Assembly (NCBI GenBank): GCA_019419625.1
Contig: DXZO01000069.1
Location: forward strand, 119,856 to 143,363
Length of the DNA: 23,508 bases
DNA from: Collinsella sp.
Lineage (GTDB): Bacteria > Actinomycetota > Coriobacteriia > Coriobacteriales > Coriobacteriaceae
Reading direction: 5' to 3'
The notes under the pieces were generated by a model, which searched no databases, was not told the DNA's origin, and saw only the letters and a program-made list of their open reading frames with translations. This document shows positions 7,539-14,712 of the stretch, piece after piece. The translations under genes were made by a program, and so were the position numbers. Numbering within the stretch: position 1 is the first letter of the stretch; every line of letters starts with the position of its first letter.

Positions 7539-9145
7539 TAGTGCCTAAAATGCCTGGCACCCGTGAAGACCATCGCAATGCCATGCTCGTTGCAGGCCTG
7601 GATGCTCTCATCGTCACGCTTGGAGCCGCCGGGCTGGATGATGCAGGTCACGCCGTGCGCGGCAAGCACGTCGACGTTGTCGCGGAACGGGAAGAACGCG
7701 TCGCTTGCACAGGCAAAGCCGCCCTTCTCCACGCCCTCGCGCTCGCAGAAGTCCTCAGCACGCTCGCAGGCCAGCAACGCGGAATCCACGCGGTTGGGCT
7801 GACCGGGGCCCATGCCAATGCCGGCCTTACCCTTGGAGACCAGGATAGCGTTGGACTTAACGCCCTTGCAGACCTTCCAGGCAAACTCGAGCTCGGCCAT
7901 CTCGGCGTCGGTGGGCTTGCGGTCGGTGGGGAACGTAAAGGTCGCGGGATCCTCAGTCACGTGGTCGACTTCCTGTACCAGCATGCCGCCGTCGACGGAG
8001 CGCAGCTCCACCTGGGCGCCGTGGTCCACGCCGCCGGTAGCCAGCACGCGCAGGTTGGGGCGCTTGGCCATGCGCTCGAGCGCCTCATCGGTGTAGCTCG
8101 GGGCGATGATGACCTCGACGAACTGCTTGTTCTGGTCGGCGAAGTGCTCAACCAGCTCAAAGGGAACCTCGCGGTTGCAGGCGATGATGCCGCCGAAGGC
8201 GCTCTTGGGATCGCAGGCGAAAGCGCGGTCGTAGGCGGCCGTGATGTCCTCGGCAACGGCGGAACCGCAGGGGTTCTGATGCTTGAGGATCACGCAGGCC
8301 GGCTCGTCGAACTCGCGGACCAGGTTCCAAGCGGCGTCGGCATCCAGATAGTTGTTGTAGCTGAGCGGCTTGCCCTGGATCTGCTCGGAGCCCACGAGCG
8401 GGAACTGCGAGCTCGCGGTGTTCTCGCAGCCCTCGGCAAAACGATAGACCGTGGCCTTCTGCTGTGGGTTCTCGCCATAGCGCAGGTCGTCGACCTTTTC
8501 CAGCGAAATCTCGAGCTTGGCAGAGGTGTCCGCCACGTCGCTTGCCTGGGCGGCAAGCCAACGGGAGATAGCCGTATCGTAGGCGGCGGTAGTCTGGTAG
8601 ACCTTCACCTGCAGGCGACGACGGGTAGCAAGCGTGGTGCAGCCGCCGGTCTCGCGCATCTCGGCAAGGACAGCGTCGTAGTCGGCCGGGTCAGAGATGA
8701 CGGTAACGCTCGCAGCGTTCTTAGCGGCGGAGCGCAGCATGGAGGGACCGCCAATGTCGATGTGCTCGATGGCGTCCGCAAAGGTGACCTCGGGGTTGGC
8801 GACGGTCTTCTCGAACTCGTACAGGTTGACGACGACCAAGTCGATCAGCTTAATGCCGTGCTGAGCGGCCTCCTGCATGTGCTGCTCGGAATCGCGGCGG
8901 GCCAGCAGCGCGCCGTGAACCTTGGGGTGCAGGGTCTTAACGCGGCCGTCCATCATCTCGGGATAGCCCGTGAACTCCTCGATGGGGGTTACGGGAACGC
9001 CCGCGTCCTCGATGGCACGAGCCGTGCCGCCCGTAGAGATGATCTCGACGCCAAAGTCATCGACCAGCGTCCGTGCGAAATCGACGACACCCGTTTTATC
9101 GGTAACCGAGATCAACGCGCGTGCGATCTTCACATCAGATCCCAT
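7538..9145 (-). CDS. purH: Bifunctional AICAR formyltransferase / IMP cyclohydrolase
   Basis: Catalyses the last two steps of de novo IMP synthesis: formylation of AICAR using 10-formyltetrahydrofolate, then ring closure to IMP. At 535 residues it is full length. The N-terminal MGS-like cyclohydrolase domain has ISTGGTARAI (36-45), FTGYPEMMDGRVKTLHPKVH (58-77) and IGGPSMLRSAAKN. The C-terminal transformylase domain has the catalytic Lys-His pair at 288-289 in LKHQNPCG, SAFGG, and the canonical ending ARHFRH. The ATG at 9145 has AGGAGG 6 bases upstream. It is monocistronic here and divergent from the acetyltransferase gene. An inverted repeat about 75 bases upstream may be an operator. A long antisense frame on the plus strand across this gene is a composition artefact. 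Confidence 0.97.
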   Translation of the reverse strand: MGSDVKIARALISVTDKTGVVDFARTLVDDFGVEIISTGGTARAIEDAGVPVTPIEEFTGYPEMMDGRVKTLHPKVHGALLARRDSEQHMQEAAQHGIKLIDLVVVNLYEFEKTVANPEVTFADAIEHIDIGGPSMLRSAAKNAASVTVISDPADYDAVLAEMRETGGCTTLATRRRLQVKVYQTTAAYDTAISRWLAAQASDVADTSAKLEISLEKVDDLRYGENPQQKATVYRFAEGCENTASSQFPLVGSEQIQGKPLSYNNYLDADAAWNLVREFDEPACVILKHQNPCGSAVAEDITAAYDRAFACDPKSAFGGIIACNREVPFELVEHFADQNKQFVEVIIAPSYTDEALERMAKRPNLRVLATGGVDHGAQVELRSVDGGMLVQEVDHVTEDPATFTFPTDRKPTDAEMAELEFAWKVCKGVKSNAILVSKGKAGIGMGPGQPNRVDSALLACERAEDFCEREGVEKGGFACASDAFFPFRDNVDVLAAHGVTCIIQPGGSKRDDESIQACNEHGIAMVFTGARHFRH

Positions 9146-9219
9146 GCAGTCCTCCTGTCTGGTACGCCGCCGTGCTCTGTGAGTCGGTGATACGTCGATC
9201 TGCAGCGCTCGCGCAGCGG

Positions 9220-9241
9220 CATTGAAAATACTGATTCAATG
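9220..9241. promoter_or_regulatory. Inverted repeat upstream of purH
   Basis: CATTGAA (9220-9226) and TTCAATG (9235-9241) form an exact 7-base dyad with an 8-base spacer, about 75 bases before the purH start. Next to it the sequence GCGCATCGA is repeated twice in tandem. The size and position fit a repressor operator, but no regulator can be named. Confidence 0.4.
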
Positions 9242-9410
9242 TAGCGCATCGAGCGCATCGATGCACCCCGCAACGGGCGCATGTGCAGAAAAAGTTTGCG
9301 CGCGGAGGGGATGGGCACGGTGAGTTCATGGAACACAGGGGCACCATAATTAGATGCCAATAGCGTGGTAGAACTGTGCTCGATATGCATCCGCAAAAGA
9401 AAGAGGCACC

Positions 9411-10052
9411 ATGGTCTCGCGGGTTCTCTACCGACCGTTTGATACCGAAGACTTCGACGCCATCGCGCTGATTCTGCAGCAGCTTTGGCATAACAATTCG
9501 GATAACGATGAGTACAACCGCCTTGAGGCCGCGTGCGACCTCGCCTATTGCCTTTCGTCATCGACGTTTTCGCAGGTTGCCGTAATCGACGGTCAGGCGC
9601 GTGGCATTTCGCTCGCGCGTGCGGGACAGAGCTCCGGCGCCACCGTTAAGGAACATTGGATGGATACCGAACGCGCGCTGCTATCGCAGATGCGTGAGCT
9701 GGAGCCTGATGCCTGCGCCGAGTATCTCTCGTTTGTGCGTGCAACCATCCGAACCAACAACCGCCTGCTCGAGAGCAGCCCGTTGCCGCACGACAACGAA
9801 GTCACGCTGCTCGCCGTCGATCCCGATGTCCACGGCCTGGGTGTAGGCTCAGTGTTGCTCGATGCCGCGGTCTCGTACCTGTCCTCGCGCGGTGCAACAA
9901 GGGCGCACCTGTACACCGACTCCAACTGCTCGTGGAAGTTCTACGAGTTGCACGGCTTTAAGCGCACGGCCACGCACCGCGCCAACCGCGAAGAGCGTCG
10001 TCACGACATGCCGCGCGAAAGCTTTCTCTACGAACTCGACCTAACAGCCTAG
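9411..10052 (+). CDS. GNAT-family N-acetyltransferase
   Basis: Acetyl-CoA-dependent acyltransferase of 213 residues with unknown acceptor. The acetyl-CoA-binding motif A is clear at about 131-153: a strand VTLLAVDP, then HGLGVGSVLLDAA with the Gln/Arg-x-x-Gly-x-Gly type turn (here HGLGVG). A typical motif B segment, KFYELHGF, is at 176-183. The N-terminal 120 residues contain an insertion with a long helix that is less typical. ATG 9411 has AAAGAGG 5 bases upstream. It is divergent from purH and is followed by a repeat-rich gene-free tract. The product may act on a small molecule or on protein N-termini; context does not help. Confidence 0.88.
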   Translation: MVSRVLYRPFDTEDFDAIALILQQLWHNNSDNDEYNRLEAACDLAYCLSSSTFSQVAVIDGQARGISLARAGQSSGATVKEHWMDTERALLSQMRELEPDACAEYLSFVRATIRTNNRLLESSPLPHDNEVTLLAVDPDVHGLGVGSVLLDAAVSYLSSRGATRAHLYTDSNCSWKFYELHGFKRTATHRANREERRHDMPRESFLYELDLTA

Positions 10053-10067
10053 CCCAAGCAGCCACAC

Positions 10068-10137
10068 CTAGTCATTTAAGAACGTCCCCAATGACTGATC
10101 CCCAACAACTAGTCATTTAAGTCTGTCCCTAATGAGT
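10068..10137 (+). repeat. Two direct repeats with internal palindromes
   Basis: CTAGTCATTTAAG occurs at 10068-10080 and exactly again at 10109-10121, a 41-base period. Each copy is followed by a related GTCCCyAATGA block. In the first copy AGTCATT and AATGACT form a 7-base dyad. They lie just after the acetyltransferase stop. The pattern resembles REP-like palindromic units. Confidence 0.6.
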
Positions 10138-10161
10138 GGCCTAGGGGGTTTGTAGATAGCC

Positions 10162-10193
10162 GTGGTCAAAATACATCAAATATGAGTACTGTT
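10162..10193 (+). repeat. Copy 1 of a dispersed intergenic repeat (inverted pair)
   Basis: AAATATGAGTACTGTT at 10178-10193 is an exact reverse complement of 10360-10375. The similarity extends outward through a GTGGwCAAAA block at 10162-10171. This copy also opens a foldable segment (10174-10230): CATCAAA pairs with TTTGATG, and inside it CTGTTAC can pair with GTAGCAG through one G-U pair. Confidence 0.65.
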
Positions 10194-10287
10194 ACCTTTT
10201 TAGTAGCAGCGATTCGGGGCATTTTTGATGCTTATAGGCATGACGACCAGCTGCACGAGCTGACGTAACTCCCCAAATGTTCAATAA

Positions 10288-10328
10288 AATGGGCTCCTAA
10301 CGAGAAGTACTCTCATTAGGAGCCCATT
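10288..10328. terminator. Long hairpin, probable bidirectional terminator
   Basis: AATGGGCTCCTAA (10288-10300) and TTAGGAGCCCATT (10316-10328) are exact 13-base reverse complements, with an inner GAG/CTC pair. On the minus strand the stem is followed by a TTTTATT stretch; on the plus strand by ATTAT. It sits between the two inverted copies of the 16-base repeat. Confidence 0.55.
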
Positions 10329-10359
10329 ATTATGTGCAAACATATGTGGCCAACGCAGC

Positions 10360-10391
10360 AACAGTACTCATATTTGGCATTTTTTGTCCAC
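10360..10391 (-). repeat. Copy 2 of the dispersed intergenic repeat (inverted)
   Basis: Reverse-strand copy of the element at 10162-10193. The 16-base core is exact and the outer GTGGACAAAA block (10391-10382 on the minus strand) matches the other copy's GTGGTCAAAA. The sequences inward of the core differ, so the identity is confined to the end blocks. Confidence 0.65.
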
Positions 10392-10441
10392 TGCCCCTTG
10401 CGCGAAGGTCCTCAGCGGAAAGTTTGACCCGTTTCGATGCA

Positions 10442-10490
10442 CAAAAATGGGATGAATCTTCCCTGGCAACCGCCCAGAAAGATCCACCCC
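10442..10490 (-). terminator. Rho-independent terminator of the DUF2207 gene
   Basis: On the minus strand GGGGTG pairs with CATCCC and ATCTTTCTGG with CCAGGGAAGAT, with G-U pairs and small bulges, around loop GCGGTTG. The stem is followed by ATTTTTG. It begins about 15 bases after the DUF2207 stop codon. Confidence 0.75.
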
Positions 10491-10504
10491 AAAGCAAGCG
10501 CTCG

Positions 10505-12451
10505 CTAGAACGTTCCGCCGCCGCCTCCGCCGACGCCGCCGCCTCCGCCACCCGAGAAGCCGCCGCCACCGCCGCCGCTCGAGCTGTCGGAGCTCGAAGC
10601 CAGCTCGCGGATGGTCTCGTGGTACACATCGTTGAACGAATCGAGCGGGGACTCGTTGCCGTAGTGATGGTAATACCACCAGTAGCAGGGGTAGTTGTCG
10701 TAGAAATCGTCACTGTTGCGCAGGTCCGCAGGCACGGCTTCGGCCAGCTGTCGCAGCACTTCTTTCGAAACGCCCAGGGCAACGCCCATCACCAGCAGCT
10801 TGTTCCACAAGATCAGGTCGCTGGGGACGGCCTCCTTCAGACGCGTAAAGTCCTCGAGCCAATGCTTGAGCGCCTTGCAGCGAGCCGCCACCTCGGCGCC
10901 CTCCGGCGTGTAGCGACGGAAGGTGCAGCTCAGGACAAAGCCCACGATCGTGACGGGGATCGAGATCATAGCGGCACCGACATTGGCATCCGCAAAGTCG
11001 GTATAGAACAGAGAGCCCAAAATGCCAAAGACGATGATGATGCCGAGAACCAAGCCGGCAACCAGGGCGATGGTGCCGTCCGAGGCGATAAGCTCGCGCG
11101 TCTCCAGCTTGCCCTTAACCGTGCTTTGATAGTCCTCGAGCTTGTTGCCAACAGATTCAGTACGCTCGCTGGCATACTCCTCCAGCTCGCTAAACGTGCG
11201 TGAACGGACGCCGTCTTTATCGGGCTTAACGCCGGCGAAGAAGACCTTGAGCACATCGCGATCGATGCCGTCCTTCTTGGCAGCCTTCCAGGCCTCGTCG
11301 GTCACTGTGATGCGATACGTCTGCTCCTCTTTTTCGCGACGGAGCAAACCCTTCTTCTTGGTCTCGGTCGCTTCTTCCAGCTTGATCACGCGGTCTTCGG
11401 TGAGCTTCATAAGCGTGGCGATATATGCCTGATCGGGCACGTCGTTCCAGCTCATGAGAGCTGCAAGCACAGCGGGATGGTCGGCCGAGGGCACATCGCG
11501 GAAATATTCGTCCTGGAAAAGCGGCTTGGGCTTGGGCCTGCGCAGCTTAAGCATCACGATCACACCAGTATAGGCAACCGCCACGACAACACACACCACG
11601 GCAATCGCGCCGGCAACCGCACGCGCGTGCTCACGGCGAGCGTTGGCCTCGTCGGCCCATTCCTTCTCTTCGCTCAGAATCGTCGACATGCGCTTTTCGC
11701 CCGAGACGGCAAGCTGCGGCACCCAGTCGCTGGGGAAGGCGATGCGTGCCTCGGCGAATTCGCCCTCATGCACGCAGGGAATGGTATAGGTGACCATGGG
11801 CTCGTCCGCATCGAGCGACACGTCGCCCGTCAGCGGGCCGTGGCCCCATGCGCGGAAGTTGTCGCCCTTGACGGCAGCCGTCCCGGCAGCGGCATTTGCA
11901 AAGTAGACTTCCATCTCGACGTCATCGGAGTCCGCCGACCAGCCGTCGCCGACGAATTTCCAGTAGAGCTCGGCGGTATCGGCCCAGTTCATAACTGCAC
12001 CAGTCATGGAATAACTCACGTAATAGGTCGCGCTGTCACCGCTCTCGTGGGGGCTGAACACCTTAATCTTTACGCCGTCACCAGTCTGCTCGACCGTGTA
12101 GACGCCAGAGTCACCCTTATTCGCGCTATCGACTTTGTTAAACGCGGTGTCCTCTTCCTCGACACTCAGCACGTCGACGCCCGCCGAGCCACCCTGCTGG
12201 TTGGAGCCCGTATTGATCTCCCAAAACACGCCGTTGATGTCGTCGTCGAAATCAAACTGGCGCCCCTCGACAACGGTCAGCGAGCCGTCGGCCTCGACCG
12301 TGGCGCCGATATAGGTTTGGGTCATGGAGTAGCCGTCGGCGCACGCGGCGGCGGGAAGCAGCAGCAACACAAACGCGACAAACGCGCAGGCAGAAACGAA
12401 TCGCGCAAACAGGCAGCGCTGCCGGCAGGCATTGGCAACGGGGGCGTTCAT
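10505..12451 (-). CDS. DUF2207 domain-containing membrane protein
   Basis: Predicted exported membrane protein of 648 residues; the family's function is unknown. A signal peptide occupies about 1-38 (hydrophobic core FVAFVLLLLPAA, likely cleavage after ACA). A beta-rich extracellular DUF2207 domain follows (about 40-250), including FDFDDDINGVFWEIN. There is one transmembrane segment at about 279-301, a large cytoplasmic region with a charged coil (about 340-450), then a membrane hairpin at about 459-483 and 490-511. The C-terminus is cytoplasmic and ends in Ser- and Gly-rich runs (about 620-648) before a final TF, a hallmark of this family. ATG 12451 is chosen because AAGGA lies 8 bases upstream and a signal peptide then begins properly; the frame is open to 12772 but the added residues look non-coding. 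It is a single-gene unit with its own terminator. Confidence 0.9.
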   Translation of the reverse strand: MNAPVANACRQRCLFARFVSACAFVAFVLLLLPAAACADGYSMTQTYIGATVEADGSLTVVEGRQFDFDDDINGVFWEINTGSNQQGGSAGVDVLSVEEEDTAFNKVDSANKGDSGVYTVEQTGDGVKIKVFSPHESGDSATYYVSYSMTGAVMNWADTAELYWKFVGDGWSADSDDVEMEVYFANAAAGTAAVKGDNFRAWGHGPLTGDVSLDADEPMVTYTIPCVHEGEFAEARIAFPSDWVPQLAVSGEKRMSTILSEEKEWADEANARREHARAVAGAIAVVCVVVAVAYTGVIVMLKLRRPKPKPLFQDEYFRDVPSADHPAVLAALMSWNDVPDQAYIATLMKLTEDRVIKLEEATETKKKGLLRREKEEQTYRITVTDEAWKAAKKDGIDRDVLKVFFAGVKPDKDGVRSRTFSELEEYASERTESVGNKLEDYQSTVKGKLETRELIASDGTIALVAGLVLGIIIVFGILGSLFYTDFADANVGAAMISIPVTIVGFVLSCTFRRYTPEGAEVAARCKALKHWLEDFTRLKEAVPSDLILWNKLLVMGVALGVSKEVLRQLAEAVPADLRNSDDFYDNYPCYWWYYHHYGNESPLDSFNDVYHETIRELASSSDSSSGGGGGGFSGGGGGGVGGGGGGTF

Positions 12452-12542
12452 AGGCACATCCTTTTGTCTGTAAAACCAACATCGCCATTGTCCCACGTTT
12501 GCGGGCACACATGACGAATATCTGGGCCAACGGAACGTCAAA

Positions 12543-12614
12543 TGGGACAAAAGTCCCACCCGAGTCTGGCACTTAGGGACGTTCCTTATCTGCCGGCAGT
12601 TTGGGACAGTCCTT
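12543..12614 (+). repeat. GGGAC-type palindrome and direct repeats
   Basis: TGGGACAAAAGTCCCA (12543-12558) is a perfect palindrome with a 4-base loop. GGGACGTTCCTT (12576-12587) and GGGACAGTCCTT (12603-12614) are near-identical direct copies, 27 bases apart. The style resembles REP sequences handled by RAYT transposases; no transposase is nearby. Confidence 0.55.
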
Positions 12615-12780
12615 GGAATGGCCTGCGCCAACGATAGATACCACTCCACAGCTCCGTCACAGGTGTAGCGGCTTTGTGTTGCCGCGGAATACGCTGATTG
12701 AGCCTGCGGTCGAAGGGCATAAAGCAGTTGAGCGAAAACGGTTTGCCCCTTTGCCGTTCGCTTGAGGATCATGTCCCCCT

Positions 12781-12824
12781 TTTCCGCGGAAACCCCGACA
12801 GTTGCGAAGAGCTGCCGGGGTTTC
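12781..12824. repeat. Palindrome and strong hairpin upstream of the GluRS-like gene
   Basis: TTTCCGCGGAAA (12781-12792) is a perfect 12-base palindrome. Overlapping it, GAAACCCCG (12789-12797) pairs with CGGGGTTTC (12816-12824), extended by CAG/CTG across one mismatch. No T run follows on either strand, so an operator or RNA structure is as likely as a terminator. Confidence 0.5.
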
Positions 12825-12947
12825 TGTCGTCTAAGGTGCCGAGTTTATGGACAGGAATCAAGGCACCGAGTCTGCGGCCCGCCATACGCAATGCGGGGCC
12901 TCGACAACTTGCAGACCACAGTGACGCCTCCCCATCGTGCCCCGCGC

Positions 12948-12953
12948 TATACT
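12948..12953 (+). promoter_or_regulatory. -10 box for a probably leaderless transcript
   Basis: TATACT ends 7 bases before ATG 12961, so transcription would begin at or next to the start codon. No Shine-Dalgarno sequence is present. No convincing -35 is seen. Confidence 0.45.
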
Positions 12954-12960
12954 CGTCCGC

Positions 12961-13971
12961 ATGGATATCAACGCACGCAACATAGCAACGCCCGCCGCGG
13001 ACGCGCCAACGACGCAGCCCGCCTCCGTCCCCGCGGCCGTCGTGGGGCGCTTTGCCCCGTCGCCATCGGGCCGCATGCACCTGGGCAACGTGTTCAGCTG
13101 TCTGTGCTCGTGGCTTTCGGCCCGCAGCCAGGGCGGCAGCATCGTGCTGCGCATCGAGGATCTGGACGATCGCTGCAAGCGCCCGGAACTTGCCGCCCAG
13201 CTCATCGACGACCTAGCCTGGCTGGGGCTGGAGTGGGACGAAGGCCCCTACTACCAGCACGATCGCCTGGATCTGTACGAGGACGCCCTACACCAGCTGC
13301 AGGACGCCGGCCTCACCTACCCCTGTTTTTGCACGCGCGCCGAGCTCCACACCGCAAGCGCGCCGCATGCCAGCGACGGCACGCCCATCTACCGCGGCGC
13401 CTGCAGAGGCCTTTCTGCCGAGGAGGTCGCCCGCCGCAGTGCCCTGCGCGCCCCGGCCACGCGCCTGCGCGTGCCCGCCGTCGACGACCTCGCAGACGAT
13501 GTGGTCGAATTCGTAGACCGCACGTACGGGGCCCAATGCGAGGCACTAGCCACCGAGTGCGGCGACTTTTTGGTGCGCCGCAGCGACGGCGTGTTTGCCT
13601 ATCAGCTGGCCGTGGTGGTCGATGACGCCGCCATGGGAGTCACCGAGATCGTACGCGGATGCGATCTGCTGGGCTCCACGCCCCGCCAAATCTACCTACA
13701 GCATCTGCTGGGACTGCCCACACCGCACTACGCGCACATTCCGCTGCTCATGTCGCCGGACGGCCGCCGCCTTTCCAAGCGCGATCGCGATCTGGACCTG
13801 GGCGAGCTCCGCGCCCGCTTTGGCACACCCGAGGCACTGCTGGGCTGGCTCGCCGGGCAAACAGGCATCGCGCCGGACACCACGCCGCGTACCGCCGAGC
13901 AATTGGTCGAGCACTTTAGCTGGGATATTATCCGCGCGCACCGGGAAAACATCACCATAACAGCCGAGTAG
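12961..13971 (+). CDS. gluQ: GluRS-like enzyme, glutamyl-Q tRNA(Asp) synthetase type
   Basis: Class I glutamyl-tRNA synthetase catalytic core of 336 residues without the C-terminal anticodon-binding domain. This is the layout of GluQ (YadB), which activates glutamate and attaches it to queuosine at the wobble position of tRNA(Asp). The HIGH-type motif is PSPSGRMHLGN (33-43), followed by RIEDLDDR (64-71). A zinc site of the Cys-x-Cys ... Tyr ... Cys type is visible (Cys122, Cys124, Tyr144, Cys148). The KMSKS-type loop is RLSKRD (270-275). An Ala/Pro-rich leader of about 25 residues precedes the core. ATG 12961 is preferred over an upstream in-frame ATG at 12937 because of the adjacent -10 box and the absence of any ribosome-binding site. 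It is convergent with the phosphoesterase operon, only 15 bases apart. A discriminating glutamyl-tRNA synthetase is less likely because of its length. Confidence 0.88.
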   Translation: MDINARNIATPAADAPTTQPASVPAAVVGRFAPSPSGRMHLGNVFSCLCSWLSARSQGGSIVLRIEDLDDRCKRPELAAQLIDDLAWLGLEWDEGPYYQHDRLDLYEDALHQLQDAGLTYPCFCTRAELHTASAPHASDGTPIYRGACRGLSAEEVARRSALRAPATRLRVPAVDDLADDVVEFVDRTYGAQCEALATECGDFLVRRSDGVFAYQLAVVVDDAAMGVTEIVRGCDLLGSTPRQIYLQHLLGLPTPHYAHIPLLMSPDGRRLSKRDRDLDLGELRARFGTPEALLGWLAGQTGIAPDTTPRTAEQLVEHFSWDIIRAHRENITITAE

Positions 13972-13986
13972 TCAAACGCCTTGCCG

Positions 13987-14712
13987 CTACGTAACATCCC
14001 AGGGCTGGAGTTCGTCGCCCAAGCGAACGATGCAGTCGTAGAGCACGGTGTGACGCTCGGCCGGGTTGGCGTCGCGATGAAAATGGCCGTAGTACCAGCG
14101 CTTGTAGTCCAGGCGATCTTCCAGCTCATCGAAAAACGCTGTAAGCCGATCAACCGCGGGGCAATTCCAGCCGGACGCCGGATAGAGCGTGGACGAAAGC
14201 ATGCGCGTGGAGCAGGTGTGGGTGATTACGTAGTCGACCTTCCAGCCCACGCTGTCGAGCTTTGTCCGTGCCTCCTCAAAGTTGCGCTCGTCCGGCAGCT
14301 CCTGCGGCCACCAGCTGGAATACGGAATGCGGTATTCCTTGTCCACACTCGTGGCGCCGCCCATGGTAAAGACCGTTGAGCCGTCGAGCTCAAAAACCTC
14401 GCCGCGCGTCAGGCGCCGCATGGGCGAGGTGTCCGACAGACGCTGCGTCAACCCACCACGCCACAGCTCCATGGGGCGCTCAGCCCAGTGGTCGAAACGT
14501 TCGTGGTTGCCGTCGACGAACAGCACTGTATAGGGGCGCGACTCCAGCCAAGCGATGTCGGCACACTCCTCGGCAGAGAAATCCCACGGAAAGCCAAAGT
14601 CGCCGGCGACGATGAGATAGTCGTCACTCGTCAGGCTATCCCCAAGGTCCCAATCGCGCAGCTTTTGCATGTCGAGGCCGCCGTGAATATCGCCCGTCAC
14701 ATAGACCGTCAT
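13987..14712 (-). CDS. Metallophosphoesterase (calcineurin-like), second of a pair
   Basis: Dinuclear-metal phosphoesterase of 241 residues. All family blocks are present: GDIHG (7-11), GD (37-38), GNHE (68-71), a metal-ligand His165 in VITHT and GHFH (209-212). No signal peptide, so cytoplasmic. Its start ATG overlaps the stop of the upstream phosphoesterase gene by 4 bases (ATGA), which implies translational coupling. The substrate cannot be told; such enzymes range from nucleotide phosphatases to diadenosine polyphosphate hydrolases. It ends 15 bases from the convergent gluQ stop, leaving no room for separate terminators. Confidence 0.9.
   Translation of the reverse strand: MTVYVTGDIHGGLDMQKLRDWDLGDSLTSDDYLIVAGDFGFPWDFSAEECADIAWLESRPYTVLFVDGNHERFDHWAERPMELWRGGLTQRLSDTSPMRRLTRGEVFELDGSTVFTMGGATSVDKEYRIPYSSWWPQELPDERNFEEARTKLDSVGWKVDYVITHTCSTRMLSSTLYPASGWNCPAVDRLTAFFDELEDRLDYKRWYYGHFHRDANPAERHTVLYDCIVRLGDELQPWDVT

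Larger units (their letters stand above)
10053..10504. other. Gene-free repeat-rich tract
   Basis: About 450 bases without a supported gene, between the acetyltransferase and the DUF2207 gene. In order it holds two 41-base-period direct repeats, a structured copy of a 16-base repeat, a long hairpin, an inverted second copy of the 16-base repeat, and the terminator of the DUF2207 gene. No ORF with a ribosome-binding site was found on either strand. Confidence 0.7.
12452..12960. other. Gene-free tract with palindromes and dyads
   Basis: About 500 bases between two divergent genes with no supported ORF. It holds a GGGAC-type palindrome cluster (12543-12614), a dyad at 12731-12763 (AGCGAA.CGG / CCG.TTCGCT), the 12-base palindrome TTTCCGCGGAAA (12781-12792), a strong hairpin (12789-12824), an inverted GGTGCC/GGCACC pair (12835-12867), and a -10-like box next to the downstream start. 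No T-box or other known riboswitch consensus was recognised. Confidence 0.65.

Noticed and set aside
7448..9190. 580-codon plus-strand open frame antisense to purH
   Set aside because: PurH on the other strand has every family motif. The antisense frame has no ribosome-binding site and no recognisable domain; long antisense frames are expected in GC-rich genes.
9130..9561. Minus-strand open frames overlapping the purH start and the acetyltransferase
   Set aside because: They cover the divergent promoter region, lack ribosome-binding sites and overlap two secure genes.
10068..10375. CRISPR array
   Set aside because: The repeats are only two per type, unequal in surroundings and partly inverted, with no regular spacer units and no cas genes.
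10162..10391. Complete insertion sequence
   Set aside because: The space between the inverted copies holds no transposase frame, so at most it is a non-autonomous element.
11477..12514. 345-codon plus-strand open frame
   Set aside because: Antisense to the DUF2207 protein, whose signal peptide, membrane segments and Gly-rich tail are clear.
12452..12772. N-terminal extension of the DUF2207 protein to 12772
   Set aside because: It would bury the signal peptide 107 residues inside, and it runs through GGGAC palindromes. ATG 12451 has a proper ribosome-binding site.
12600..12960. T-box riboswitch upstream of the tRNA-synthetase-like gene
   Set aside because: No T-box consensus (AGGGTGGnACCGCG type) is present, and the -10 box adjoins the start codon.
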